From Echria macrotheca (taxonomy: Eukaryota > Ascomycota > Sordariomycetes > Sordariales > Schizotheciaceae): a stretch of DNA of 64,000 nt. Location: the NCBI GenBank assembly GCA_030411725.1, contig MU839832.1, forward strand, positions 1,426,001 through 1,490,000, written 5' to 3'. Both the position numbers and the translations under genes were made by a program. Shown in pieces: positions 45,490-58,196 of the stretch (position 1 is its first letter; each line of letters begins with the position of its first letter). The notes under the pieces were generated by a model, which worked only from the letters and a program-made list of their open reading frames with translations, had not been told where the DNA came from and searched no databases.

Positions 45490-47898
45490 CGTCCGCCAGC
45501 AGATGTTTGCGTCGCGTCAGAAAAGATGGAGAGCGAGGGATAGATCGCAGCGGGAGTCCAGAAGCCAAACCGCATGTCGGCTGCGCCCAGAACCTGAGAG
45601 GGAAGCAGAGCGCCTGTGATTTAAGCAGCCCATGGTGCACACCTCTTCGGGCATCTGGGACTGGTCGGACGGGCACCTGCATGGCCGCATGCTGCAGGCC
45701 TCGAACCAGCAAACCTGCTGTTCCAAAACAGTATAGCAGATTTTCCGATCCGCCTCTTACTCCCATTGGCTTGCCGCAGGTGCGTCTGATTGGCTTGATC
45801 CCGTCGCGGTGAGCTTGGTCGGCGAGGAATGCGTCGTCCCTGTCCCTCGGGCCGATGATTTCGGTAAAGAGCAGACAGTGCGAGGCCGGTGAACTCAGCG
45901 GAGAGGCAGACTGGACAGCGAAATTGGTCCGAATCCCGAGATCAACAACTTGAATCTCCTTCAAAAACGTAAAACCGGAATCAACTGGTGACAAGTCACA
46001 CAGGAGAGTGGCGGGAGAGTCTGGCGAGACCGGGTGCCGCTGCCGGGTCCAATATCGGCTGCTCAGGGGCGAGAGACGGGCCCTGGGCAGGAAGATTTGG
46101 TTCTCGCAGAAAGAAAACGTGGACATCAGAAATGTGGATGATCAATCACACCTCATCCTGGCGACACACGCTCTCTCAGCCCAGCTCTGTCCTGGAAAAC
46201 TGGTTGCTGGGAACTTACCAACCTCTGCAGTCTCTGCCTGCTGTGGTGGAACCTTCAACCCCGCATCATGGCGGCAGAGGGAAGGCGCGTCTGCGGGAGC
46301 TGCCAAGTCGACATAAGTCCAGATGATAGGGGACGATAGCTTATCATTGTGCATGTTCTCCCTTGGTTCTTGCGGCAGTCGTCTCCTTCTGTCGCTTGCC
46401 GATGCACAGCGAACAAATTGGGTGCTGATGGGACCCAGTTTGACACGCACAGAATGTGACACGACCCAGGGTCATCGACGCTTCCTTCCGACGGGCCACA
46501 GCAGGAGAAATGCCGAACCGGGCTCGTGGATCCTCCTTTTGCCCACAGACTTCTCGCCGGAGAAAATGCAGTCACGGCCACACAAGCCTCGACCAAGCTC
46601 TGTGCCACGCGATCTCGCTCCGGTTGAACCGTGCCAAGGCCACTGTGCAACCACCAAGCATCCCAGGCGCCGTCTTCCGCTGTCAAGGTGCGTGTTTGAC
46701 ACCGCCAACCCCGACCAAAATGCGGGAGACTCAGCGTGACGAGACGTCGACAGCTTGACAAATTCGCAGCTCAAGATCCAATGACACATGGCATCATCTC
46801 CCTTCCTGCAAGCGAGGTCAGCTAACGATACCACTGACGAGCCCAAAACTGAAACGAGCCGGAATGTTGCCTTCGTTGACCATCCCAATCGATGGCGCGC
46901 ATGCCCCCGTCCCCACAGGGCGTTGTAAGACACCGCCTGCCATTGGGCCCAACCAAGTGACGGTCAACAGATGCCAGGAAGCAAACTCACCTGTCACATT
47001 CTGCCGGCTCACAGCATCCCTGGGACACTCCGCAGGTGTCTTCCCACCATGCACGCTGGTGCCATTCTGCCCGACCGGAGCGGCAAGGCTTGCGACCTCT
47101 CCCAGTGTTCCCTCCGTCGTGTTTGAGGAAGTGGGAAAAAGAAAAGGGGAGCCTTGTCGGTGACTATTGTCCAGGATTCGCCCGTGACGCTGTTAGGGGC
47201 TGGCTCGACCAAAAAAAGGCTTCCCTGCGCAGATATTATGCAACGCGTCTGTTGTGAGTAGGGTTCCGAAAGGAAATTTTCATTTTCGAAATTTCGGGCC
47301 ATTCTCCTGAAATATTTTTCCTGGCCGGGGCTGGAATGAAAGAAAATTTCAGGGTTAGGGGCAGGTAAGGCCGGGGTATGGGAAGGGGTACCTCAGGGAG
47401 ATATACAAAAGGATACTGACCCTTCGGTATCCGGGCCTAGGTAGGCCCGGGGAGCCCCCGGACTATCGATACCCCTAACCCTGAAATTTCAAATTTCTTT
47501 CAGAGGAGGGTGCGAAACCAGAAATTTCGAAAAAGCTGGGAGTGAATGGAAATTTCGGAACCCTAGTTGTGAGCGCTCCACTGCAGGAGCTGACATGGAG
47601 ATCATTGGTTCGTCGAGGTGAGGGTCCCGTTGCTGAAGAGCGCCAGCACTTGCATTCCGGAGGGTCGGCGACGTGGTGACAGGTCCGCGTCCGGCCGGGG
47701 GAAGCGGAGAGTGGCACCGGGAGGGTTGACGACCCCCATCTGGCCATCTGCCGCCTGGGGTCTTTCCCCCTTTCCTGCTGTCATTCGATATCGACTTGTC
47801 ATCATCGTGGTCGCCAATTGCCTTCCGGACGTGATAGGAATTTTTTGGGGGTGTCATGATGCAACAGGGAGAGCGAGACCGCCTCTTATAAGGACGGC
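45490..47898. other. Intergenic region with a MITE
   Basis: About 2.4 kb between divergent genes. No supported gene. Open frames exist (for example 45302-46126 on the minus strand) but without known motifs, and parts overlap the first P450 exon. It holds the transposable element below. Confidence 0.45.
47259..47565. mobile_element. hAT-type MITE, 307 bp, with 8-bp target-site duplication
   Basis: The ends are perfect 13-bp inverted repeats: TAGGGTTCCGAAA (47259-47271) and TTTCGGAACCCTA (47553-47565). The same 8 bases, GTTGTGAG, flank both sides (47251-47258 and 47566-47573). A second, inner inverted repeat pairs 47338-47361 with 47472-47501, so the whole element can fold on itself. It has no coding capacity. 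An 8-bp duplication with TAGGG-type termini is the signature of hAT transposons; the element would depend on a hAT transposase supplied elsewhere. The intact duplication suggests a relatively recent insertion. Confidence 0.88.
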
Positions 47899-49371
47899 AT
47901 GTCCGCCCCTGCTGGCCCGTTCCTATTCAGCACCCGAAACTGCCTAGATCTCACCACGCACGGTCAAGGCTGGCCAATCAGCGACACCATGGCCACCAAA
48001 GCACTGATGGCCATGGCCATCATGTGGGTTCTCACCGCCGTCACTTGGATTTTTGTTGTCCTCCGAACATACACTCGGGCCTGCATCGTGCGCCGGGTCG
48101 GGTCCGACGATTATGTCTTCGCTTTGTCCGGTGTGAGTTCTGTTGGTGTGGTGGATTGAGGAATGCAAGCTGACTGAGAGCCCAGGTCTTCCTTCTCTTC
48201 TACACGCTGTTTCTGCAGGTGTCGTCGCACTATGGCTTCGGCCAGCCCGTCGCTTCCTTGGATCTCAACAACGCCGTGCAGGCGGTGCAGTGGGAGATGA
48301 TCGGACAGACGTTTGCCGTCATCGGGATGGCCACGGCAAAGGTTTCTCTCGGTCTTTTTCTGCTAAGAATCGTCATCCGCCCTTGGCAGACGGTTGCACT
48401 GTGGACGGCGAGCGTCGGCATCCTGCTTGTCTCGGTTGTCGTCGCCATCTTGTTCTGGACACAGTGCATCCCGTCCCAGTCCATCTACGATCCTCGCGTA
48501 GAGGGAGTTTGTCACTTTCAGATTGCACCATTTTCGTTGCTTCTCGGAGGTATGGACATCGGTGGTGCGTTTGTTAGCCGCACTAACAGTAAAACAGTCG
48601 CGTGCATCGTTGCAGACTTCTTCTTCGCTGCCTTCCCCTGGCTCTTCATCTGGGGGCTCAACATGAGATACAAGGAAAAGCTCACCATTGCTGTCAGTTT
48701 GAGTTTGGGTGCCATGTCCGTCCATCTTCTTCCCTCTGGTCCATATCTAATACCTGCAGTGCCGGTGTCGCTGGTATCATCCGTACCGTATCGCTTTCAG
48801 GGATCGCCAGTAAGAACTACACTGGTCAGTTTTCTTCGCCATGAGCATTGCTTCCGTCTAATGACCAATAGAGGACACCGTCCCCCTCATCATATGGTCA
48901 GCCGTCGAACTCGCCGTGACCATGATCTGCGCCGGCATCCCCGTCCTACGTCCCCTGTTTCGCCGCTCCCCCACGGGCAGCACCAACCAGAGCAGCAGCG
49001 AGTCGAAGCGCTCTAAAGGCTACTACAAGCACGGCACCGGCAATGATAACAGTCTGACCGGCACCACGGACGTCGAACTCAAGACCCGGCCGTCCAGCGA
49101 TACTGACCTCGAGGCCAATCGCAGCTTCTCGGATGCCGACCGCAAGCTCGGCATTGGTGGTCCCACGACAATCACATACATCCGCCGGGACAATAATAGC
49201 GACGAGGAGATTTTGGGGCCAGAGTTCCGTCGCAGTCAGCAGCAGCAGACCGAGACGACAAAAGCTGGTCGGATCCATGTGCACGAGCATATCCAGGTGC
49301 TAGTCGAGGAGGCGGGAAGTAAGCCGCCGGTGAGTCGGGACGGACGGCCGAGCATGCACGAGGTAGCTTGA
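47899..49371 (+). CDS. Pth11/SAT4-type seven-helix membrane protein
   Basis: Exons 47899-48132, 48186-48549, 48598-48715, 48760-48824 and 48872-49371 give 426 residues; all junction phases agree. Seven hydrophobic helices follow the fungal rhodopsin-like (SAT4/Pth11) pattern: VLTAVTWIFVVLRTYTR, VFLLFYTLFLQ, QTFAVIGMATAKVSLGLFLLR, ILLVSVVVAILFW, VADFFFAAFPWLFIW, AGVAGIIRTVSL and IIWSAVELAVTMICAGIPVLRP. The cytosolic tail (about 270-426) is polar and Ser-rich. The best-known member, Pth11, is a plasma-membrane sensor for surface cues in plant pathogens, but most relatives are uncharacterised. A second ATG at 47989 (ACCATGGCC) is the alternative start. The MITE lies about 330 bp upstream. Confidence 0.87.
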
Positions 49372-50140
49372 GCTCGTCGTTTTTGCATTACATTGCATCT
49401 GCACATACATGGTGGCTTTCGTTTGATCATTAGCGCGCAAGATTCGATATTTGGCAACAGATGTTTTGGAGTAGATAGAACTATGTAGACTGAGAGATTA
49501 TTCGGGGTTTAATGAAATCTTCGTGAAGTCGTGAACTGCGGTGTCAATGACCCCAGTGTCTTCATGCTGAATGCGCCGTTTTCTGCTGACCTCTCGGGAG
49601 AGATGTAACGAATGGTGTGTCCCTTCTTGAAACATCCATCAGGGGGTCTGAGGAAAGGAAAGAAACCCAGAAGAAAAGGAAAAAGAGATCCTGCAAATCA
49701 ATCTGGCCCATTATTATTCTTCCCCCCCTGCCTCCTTTTGTGAGAGTGGAGAGCGAAGCACAGAGATGCCCACTCAGCTGCCCCCCATATCGTCCACCCA
49801 CCCACCTCTTGGACATGAATCGTGATACTTCCGGGAATCCCATAGACACCACGGAAGTATCTACCACCGGTTGGTTTTTTTCCTCTGCTTGTCGACGTGC
49901 TTCCCTCCTCTCCTCTCTCCCGTCAATCTTCCCATGATTCCACCACAACCCTCTGCCAAGCGGGACGTCTGTCCGTCTCCCCCCCCCGCTTTCTCCATCC
50001 AGACTTCTGATCCCTCTGTGTCAGAGGCGGATATCCATGTAGTAAGGTACTGTCAAATAAACGATAACCGCTCCATCCCATCCGAGCCAGTCAAGTCGTT
50101 AGACTGCTGTCCTCCCTGACGGCGAGGCGTGCAGCGGTCA

Positions 50141-50191
50141 GTTCCGGTCCCGGTCCCGGTCCCGGCTCTGGTTCTGGTTCTGGTTCCGGTC
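50141..50191. repeat. Hexanucleotide microsatellite
   Basis: CCGGTC units in tandem shift into TGGTTC units, about eight in total, in non-coding DNA. Confidence 0.85.
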
Positions 50192-50862
50192 TCCCGAAAA
50201 AAAAGATTCTCCTTTGCCGCCTCTTATCACATCCACACCCACAATCCAGTGAGTGCAGAAGAGGCAACAGATGAGATGCCTAATAATCGAGCCATCTAGT
50301 AGCTTTTAGCGACCTGGTTTACCGCCGCTCCTCATGACAGGGGAACAAACCTGTCGTTCAGTTTTCATGAGATAAAAACTGGAGACTAGAGACGGCGGTC
50401 GAAGTCGCAGTCGCATGACCGACGTCCTAATGAAAGGGGTCGGTCTTGCGTTTGTTTTCAGGGTGAGAGTCCCGGCCCGGGCTTGTGTGCTGACGTGTCG
50501 TCCCAGACGACGGGGTGTGACTTGTCAACTCCGGGCTGTGCTGCTCATTTCTTGTTCCTCCAGTCCCGCAACGTGATGACGGAGTGGAACTTGAGATGGA
50601 AGCTATTTCCGTCGTCGGACATGACGGTTGAATAATGTCGTGTCCGAGACGGGTGTGTGTGGTATCGAGCCGCCTCAGCTGAGGGTTGGCTTTTTAGGTG
50701 TAGATCGGAAATGTTGGGATTTGTGGTGTTGGTTGGTTAGGCGAGTTGGGCGAGTTGCTGGTCTCGCCGATGCGGAGTGTCTTCGGCCCGTCCTCCGCTG
50801 CATACGTCTCCCTTCTGCTCTGCCTATAATTCTCCAGATGCGCCGCAAAACACATCAAGCCA

Positions 50863-50900
50863 ACCCCCCCTCCCTCCCTCGGGGAGGGGGGGAGGGGGGG
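50863..50900. repeat. C-run/G-run palindrome
   Basis: CCCCCCCTCCCTCCC is followed after about 7 bases by its near-perfect complement GGGGGGGAGGGGGGG. It could form a hairpin, and each arm has the run structure of an i-motif or G-quadruplex; structure is inference. Confidence 0.8.
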
Positions 50901-51695
50901 CCTTGTCCTTCCCGGGCTCGTTCTCGAAGAATGCGAGGACAAGCTGACCGAGAATCTCTTTCTCATGATCAAGGATAGCATTCATTCATATGCTTTCTGG
51001 GCGGGGTCATAGTGGCGCTTGGCCAATGTGTTGTTGGCCATGTTGTGAAGGGGGGCGGGGGAGGCGCTCCTACTCGGCGACCAAACCACCGAGGGGATTG
51101 CCCATTGTCGTGCGGTCACCCGTCCGCTGGGCCGGCAGTCGCTTGACCATCCACGGCCGAGCCGAGTTCTCCCCGGCGACGCCACCCCTGCGGAAACACC
51201 AAATCCCATCCTCACATCGCCCTCAGCATGTATCACTTGAGTACTTAAACCGATCCTAGACCGGTTACCCCATGTCACCACCACCATCACCATCACCACC
51301 CTACCGCACTTGAGTCACATAGGAAATTACCAAAAGAAAACTATCTACCATAACTACCTCCCGGTTCCGCCTCACACCCGCCCATTACGCCCGTTGACGC
51401 CGACCCCAAAACTCCGGACACCCTGCTCCCTCTGACCTCCTCCATCTCCAAACATCTACCGAAATACGCACCTAGGAAATAACAAAAACCCCAGAAAATC
51501 TGGGTACATGACTGGAAAATAACAAAAAAAAAGCCCCCGCACCAAAGAAAAACAAACCAGAAAGAAACCGGGCTCGAGCACTCGAAAGAAATAACAAAAG
51601 GAAAATCCGCCCAACCTGCGCACTGCCACGCACCCAGAAGAAAATCCCATCCACCCATCCACCCCAGTCCCGGAATGACGGCCAGGATATGATGT

Positions 51696-54600
51696 CTAGT
51701 AATCATCATACCCGCCAAAGCCCCATCCGCGCTCCCCATCATTCCCGCCCTCCGCGTCCGCGTCCTCCTGGTCCGGATACTGGGATCCATCGCAGTTCAC
51801 ACGGGCCAAATACTGTCTAGTAAACTTTTGGTCCGGTGCGAGGCCCGCGTACATCAGCGGAGTGACCAAAACCAACGCCCCGTCGCTGGGTCCGCCGCTG
51901 ACACCGCCCTTGGTCACCATGGCCTTCATGAACGCCAGCTGGCGACCGGCCATCTGGAAGATGAATTTGGCGTTGCGGTAGGTGTGCTTGAACCCGGTGC
52001 TGGCCTTCAGCAGCGCGAAGTAGCTGTTCTCAGCCGGCGAGGCCAGATAATCCTGCTCCAGGAGGGCCTCCACCTTAGGGTCGACCTTGACTCCGAGCGA
52101 GGCGATCGTGATAGCCTGCCACTTCTGATACAGCCGGGCGACCTTGGTCGAGTATTCGTCCTCGCCGCTGCGGCCGCCTTTCTTTACGGCCATCGAGCGG
52201 CTCCACTCCGTGCGCAGCTCGTTGATCTTGCGACCGAGGGCGTCGAGCATTGCCTTGGTCGTCTTGGACTTTGCCGCCTGCGCGGCGAACGAGTCGTGGA
52301 GTAGGACCAGGTCGCGGTCGTAAAAATGCGCGACGTTCGGGTCGTCCGGGTTCGCCGGGATGTTGATGTCGCCGCCACCACCCATCTTCTTGTGGAACGC
52401 AGCCAACTCACGGTCAATAGCCGGTTTGGCGACGTGGAACTTGAGATAGTCTATGATGTGGGCTGGCGGTCGAGGTAGGCGGGGATCATAGGTGTCCCCC
52501 TTGTAGGCCGGGTCGGGCGGGTTCATATTCCCACCGAGGAGCTCGCGGCGAAGCAACTCCCAGCTCTTGGTGGTGAAAGTAATGCCCTGCTTGCTCTGGT
52601 CGACCAGGCTTCCGACGAGAGTGCTAAGAACGACAGCTTGGTAGTTACCGACGTCGTTGTTGCGGTAACATAGGCGCTCCTTGTAATTTGTGCAGATACC
52701 AAGGAAGTTTGGCTGCATGGCAAACTTAAAGCTCTTGGTAATCATATCGTAGACCGCGCGTTCCTTGGCCCTTGAATCATTAGGTCCGGGGCCATGGACA
52801 ACGAGGTCGCCGAATGTTGTCTTGTCCTTGATCATATACCTTGAGAGGTCGGGTTGCTCGGGGACGGGCGCATTCTGAAACCCGTTGACGATTTCCGGAT
52901 CCCAGCATACCCACGCCATGTCGCCATCGTAATCGCCGCCGGACAGCATGTCTGCAAGGGGAATATCTCCGCGAGCGGGGAAGACAATCACATCCTTTAG
53001 CGCGTGAAGCTCGCTCTTGAAGACAGCCCGGACCTTCTGCACGTCGCTGGTGAAGTGGGCAGGAGAACGAGCAACCAGAACATCGCAGTCGGCCAGCAAG
53101 GTAAACGACAAGTCCTCAGATTCGGCGCGGAACTTATTCGAAAACCCGAGGTGGATCTCGCCCTCCTTAAGGACGCCCAAGAAGTCCACCACCATGTAAA
53201 CATATGCTGATCTGCCGACCTTGATGTTCAGCTTGGTCTTGAGAATCTCGCATTTTTGGCGCTGCAGGTCCCAGGCAATGTCCTGGATATACTTCTGCTT
53301 GCGAGGGTCAAAACCGCTGTTCAGCATGAGATGCATGATCTCCTCCTTGCTCTGGGGTAGACCCCCAAGAGACGGAACGTGGCCGCTGGCGACGCGAGCC
53401 GCGCGGCTGTTGAAATTTGAGGTAAGCCAGTCGCGAAACTGGAGTGGGCTGTTGAAGGCTTCCTTCTGGCCATCGAACTGCTTCTGAAGATCGTTCGTAA
53501 GTCGCATGCCAATGGCGCGTCGCATGGCGGCCTTGTCCTGAGCTCGATCCTCAAGGACTGGAAGAAGTTGCAGATTAAGACCCGCTGACTTGAGCTCAGA
53601 AGAGATGCTTCGGATCTCCAACGTGCGCATCATGGGATCCTCGGGATCGCAAACCCACTTGCGCTGCGAAGGGTATGTCTCGATCCAGTCGTCATCGGAG
53701 GTGTCCTGCACATCCAGGAGCCACATGCCTTTGGCCGAGCCGATACGAGCCTGTACGGCAGACGGGATGTCAGACAGGCCGAGCGCATCTCTGATCTTGC
53801 GCGCCACGCTACGCGACATGCGACCGATACCATCGTTCATCACCTTGTTGGCGGGAGACAGAATGTCGTTCTCGTGATGGTAAATCTGCTCCGGCTCGAA
53901 CGTCAAGACAGGGAAAGTCTTGCTTAATCCGAGCTGGATACGAGAAAACAGCTTGAGATGGGGTTGCCATCCGTTCTCTTCGATATTCAGGAGCCAATCG
54001 AGCATCTGGCTCACCTTGAACTCGGTGCGAGTATGGATTGATTCGTCGACGGGGACGACGAACTTCTGTCCGGGGACGCGCCGGGGGGCAAACTGGAAGC
54101 CATTGCCGCACTCCGCAAAGAAATGAACACGGTCCTTGAAGACCGCCTTTGGAGGCTCTGGGCCAAGACGAAACTCACGCAAGGGCTTGCGATAGCCCGC
54201 ATCCTTGGTGTAAAAGGCGCGCCACTTTCTTCCAGCCAAAGAATGCTGCTGTTGGGTCAGCCAGCTGATGACCTGCTCTGGGGCTCCATCGTGCTTGGAT
54301 ATGATTGGCGGTGCGACGCTGGAGGTCGGCGAAGGCAGAAGGATCTCGAAGAACCGATCACCGCCAAACCGCCGGGTCAAGCGACAACCCTGGTCGAGAT
54401 GAAGGGGCCGCAAGTTGACATGGAAGAGAGGACCGGTTCTCGCCTCATTCCAATCCAATGTAGCTTGAAGCACAACGACATTGCCCTTTGTCTCGAATGT
54501 GCTCATTGCCGCCATCCATGCTTCCGCCGACGGTTTCTCTGGGAAGGACTGGAAGAGCTGCTTGTTGGAGGTCTGGTTGTACTTTCGGAACGCCTTCCAG

Positions 54601-56546
54601 ATCTCTTCCACCCCTTTGTTCCACGAGGGCTCGTAGTTTATCACGATCGTGTTCAGGTCGACTTGACAATGTAGCCCGATTCGTGTCACCTCCCATGCGA
54701 CGGCCAGCGGGGCGCGTTGGAGCCACTGTGGAAAGATTGCTATTCGAGGCACGGGTCAGCTGAGAAAGGATGAAGTTAGGGACTGGGATCTTACGCCAGA
54801 TGTTCTTTAGTCGCTCACCCAGGACCCCGGGAATGGCGACTTCAGCGGGGGCGGCCTTGAACTGTGGAACAGGGGGCGGGATAAAAGGGATCGGCGTAGG
54901 GCCGACTCGGCGGGCATCGGTGGTGGAAGCATTGCTGCTGTATCGATCCTTTGCGCTGTGAAAGGAGACCACGCTGTTCCCAGTCGACGAGTTGGTCTTT
55001 GAGCCCGGTCGGCTGGTTGTCGGGACGCCCTTATCTTGGCAATCTGCGGAGGTAGCCGATGCAAAGCTTGTGAGGCTTTGTGCGCTCGTCTTCCTTGTGG
55101 CAGCCGATGGTCTCGCGACTGGCTGCTGATTCTGAGCCGGGCTGTTGACGGTGGTCGGCTTCACGGCAGGCGATGGCTTGTTCAAGAATGGGGCAGGCGT
55201 CGGTTTGTTCAGGAACGGGGACTTGCTGTAGTTTGTTGTCGTGTAGGAAGTCTTGATGAAGGAACTCCGCGACGTGTTGACAAGCGTCGTTCCGAATGAG
55301 GCCTTCGCGTCGGTCGCTGTCGCCTCTTGCGCACTCGTATCTGCGCCATCAATCGCGTCGGGAGCCAGGCGCTGGCGAGAGGGGACCTTGTCAAAGACAT
55401 TGAAGGCCGGCGGTGGCTTGGTAGGCGTGGTGAGGATGGGCTGCTTGCCCTTCACTCTCTTCGACGGCGAGTTGACAGATCCATCGAGAGAGGGTCTCTT
55501 GGAGCCGACCGACGGGGGGCTGGTCTCGCTGGGGATGCCAAACCTCTCGACACGCGATGTCAGGCCGGTATTGCGACCGGCGATGGGGCGCTTGGGAGTA
55601 TGATCCATTGCTTGATCAAGTTCTTCTGTCGGTGAGGTTATGATGGGGTGGATGAGCTGAGGTGAAGCTGATCGGGCGCGGGATGGAAGGGATCGCGATG
55701 CTGGTTGAGTGGAAGAAGAAGCGTGATGAAGAAGAGAAGGGTGTAGAGGAGAAGGGCGAGATGGGTCAAGAGTGGTGTGAAGGGAAGGTTGAAGCGGAAG
55801 ATTGAAGGAAGTGTGAAGAGGTGAAGAGGGTGGAAGAGAAGCTGGAAGAGTTGAAATAGGCGAAGAAGTGCGAGGAGGGGAAGTCTGATTGGGAGAATTT
55901 TCAAAAGAAGTGTGCGCCGCGAGATGGGACGAAGGCGTGCAGCCGTCAAGGGACTCAAGGAGGATATTCTGGAGGGTCCACCTCTGGCCAGCAGTTTTCG
56001 CTCTGGGAGGAACAGCGCTGCCGTGAAGGTAGCTGGAGTTCGGACGAGGTTTTGGCAACCAATGGAGGCTGGCCGCCTTGGCCTCAGAACGAAAGTTATG
56101 CAGAGCCTCTTCGATACTTCCGTCCCATCTGTAGTACAAGTGTCGCATCCGTGAACAGATTCTTGAAGATTGTCAGCAACAGCCCTTGATCCAGCAGCGA
56201 ATGACTGCATTGAAGGCTCTTTATACACCGAAAACAGCTCCTCATGGATCTTTGAGACCTCTTCGTCCCCGGAGATGGCTCATCATACAGCCGTAAAGCC
56301 CGCATCCAAATGTAAACAAAACATGGTGACGACGTACCTGTCCCAGCGAGCATATTCCTCGTCTTCCTCGGCGAGATCGACTCGAAAGTCCACCGGGACA
56401 GAGACATCGGGCACCTGAATACCGATCCCGTAGTCTCTATTCAGCTGAGCCACGATCTTCTCAATAGGATCTACTTTCCGCGGCGAGGCCGAGCGTCTCT
56501 TGTGGATCCTCCTCTCGGCCATCGTCCTAGTCGCAGGGACCTCCAT
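51696..56546 (-). CDS. RNA-dependent RNA polymerase of the RNA-silencing family
   Basis: Exons 56546-56338, 56161-54795 and 54739-51696 give 1539 residues. The catalytic motif GGDYDGDMAW lies near residue 1127, and ICTNYKERLCYRNNDVGNY follows. The double-psi beta-barrel core of the RDR family starts near residue 525 (IFPQWLQRAPLAVAWEVTRIGLHC). The first about 500 residues are a low-complexity Ser/Pro/Thr-rich region after a short basic start (RRIHKRRSASPRK). Eukaryotic RDRs copy aberrant or unpaired RNA into dsRNA for Dicer, acting in quelling, antiviral silencing and meiotic silencing of unpaired DNA. I cannot say which Neurospora paralogue (QDE-1, SAD-1 or RRP-3) it matches. It is divergent from the Zn2Cys6 regulator. 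Confidence 0.92.
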
Positions 56547-58196
56547 TGCGTCAGACAGCTAAGCCGTGGGTCTGAAATCTCAGTCCAGGGTAGCAAGCCT
56601 TCGATGTCGTTAACAACTATTGTCCGTGCCATCCGAGGCTGAGCTCTAAGTTCAGATGAACGACCGCCCGCCGGAACGGGTCATGCTAGACCAAAGCCAT
56701 GAACCAAGGGAGGGACGAAAAGTAGGATTCAGTGGCTGGGATGGCTTAGATGAGCTATGACGTACCTGTCGACCATCCAGACGTATGTAATCAAGACGAC
56801 ATCAACATGATTTGGATGAGTTTAAAGCCAATCCGTTTCCCGGCGGAATATTCCCGCTACCAGAGCGTCCAAGGACAGGCCGCAACGAAGCCTTGTTTCG
56901 ATGATATGCGTCCAATGGTGGTGATCCGGGGTCTCCAACCCCGGTCTCGGGTATGTAGAATCGAAGCTATATACACGTCTCGAAAACGCCCAGGCGATGA
57001 AGGGTCGAGCGGGGATCGTGGAAGGTCAATTGACGCTGAAACAAGCTGCGCAAATGTATTCAAAGCCTAGAAGAGCATATTTCATGAAAACACAGCATCC
57101 TCGACCCTATATAGCGTCTTCATAGGGCTACTGGGCGAGGAAGACGAGAGTGGTGACAGAGCGCATTTCAGCCTGACAATGCGGGGACGTCGAAAGATGC
57201 CTCAGGAAAACAACCATTTTGGGTCTGGCGCTGTCCGGCAGCGGATGACCTTTAATCCGGACATCAAGCAACAGGGATGTTTTGCTTGCTGGGGTTTTCC
57301 CAATTGGCAGTAAAACACAGTGTCTCGAGCGTATCTGTGGCCTTCAGAATTCGAATGGTTCCAACAAACTTTGCGCCAAATTCCATATCGACGCAAACTG
57401 TATTGACGGCAGTACGACTAGGTCTAGGTTCCTCTCTAGTTCTACCGGTCTAGAGTACAGCCGCACACGCTGCATCTCCCACGGCACGGTGTGGGCGCAC
57501 GGTGTGTCACGCTACGCCAAGATTGCGGCAGCCAAACCACAGAAACACAGAGGCACAGACCACCTGTCGACGACATGAGCAACACCATCGGACATCAAGT
57601 CGCCATCGATTGCGAGAGTCTGGGTCTTTGACAAACGCATTCTCAGCGTGATCTAATAAACTCATCACGACACAGAATTAGATCAAAACACCTTGGATAT
57701 TGTCCACGCGGACGGTGCTTGCACTCGTCAATTTATCCAAGTCCATCCCCAAAATGTGGAGCCCCCTGGTCTCAGTCAGCACCCGACCCCGCCCCCACCA
57801 ATGCAGGCCAGTCAGTCAGTGGCTTCGTTCCGAAGTTCCCCACGTTAAAATCCAGCTCGGCGTCTTCAGCGACGAAATATCGTCTCTCGGATTTGCATCG
57901 GTATTCCTCCTCGCAACCCGACCCCTCTCCACCGAACAGTCGGAAATCTGGAAGCGATCCCTCGCGCCTGTGGTATTGCAAGCCTCCCGACGCTAGCATC
58001 CCCTGAGTCGACCCGTATCCACCTCCGCGTGCGACCACTACGGCTCGAGACGTTCCAGCGAGTCCGTCCCGTCGGCAGCCACCATCGCCCGCACGCCAAA
58101 CCGTCGCATCTCGCCAACCCGGAGCCCTCGGGGTCGCCACCCGGTCGCACTGCGCATCCACGCGCCCCGTCCGAACACATCCAGGCCGATTGCCCA
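56547..58196. other. Divergent promoter region
   Basis: About 1.65 kb shared by the RdRP (minus) and the Zn2Cys6 regulator (plus). Only short frames; no supported gene. Confidence 0.45.

Larger units (their letters stand above)
49372..51695. other. Intergenic, convergent 3' ends
   Basis: About 2.3 kb between the stop codons of the seven-helix protein and the RdRP. No supported gene. It contains a GGTCCC/GGTTCT repeat tract and a C/G-run palindrome, listed separately. Confidence 0.5.

Noticed and set aside
45302..46126. 274-codon minus-strand ORF upstream of the second P450
   Set aside because: It runs through the first P450 exon in another frame; no motif recognised.
47338..47361. Telomere-like GGGTTAGGGG
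   Set aside because: A single occurrence inside the MITE arm, not a tandem array; not evidence of a telomere or a telomeric scar.
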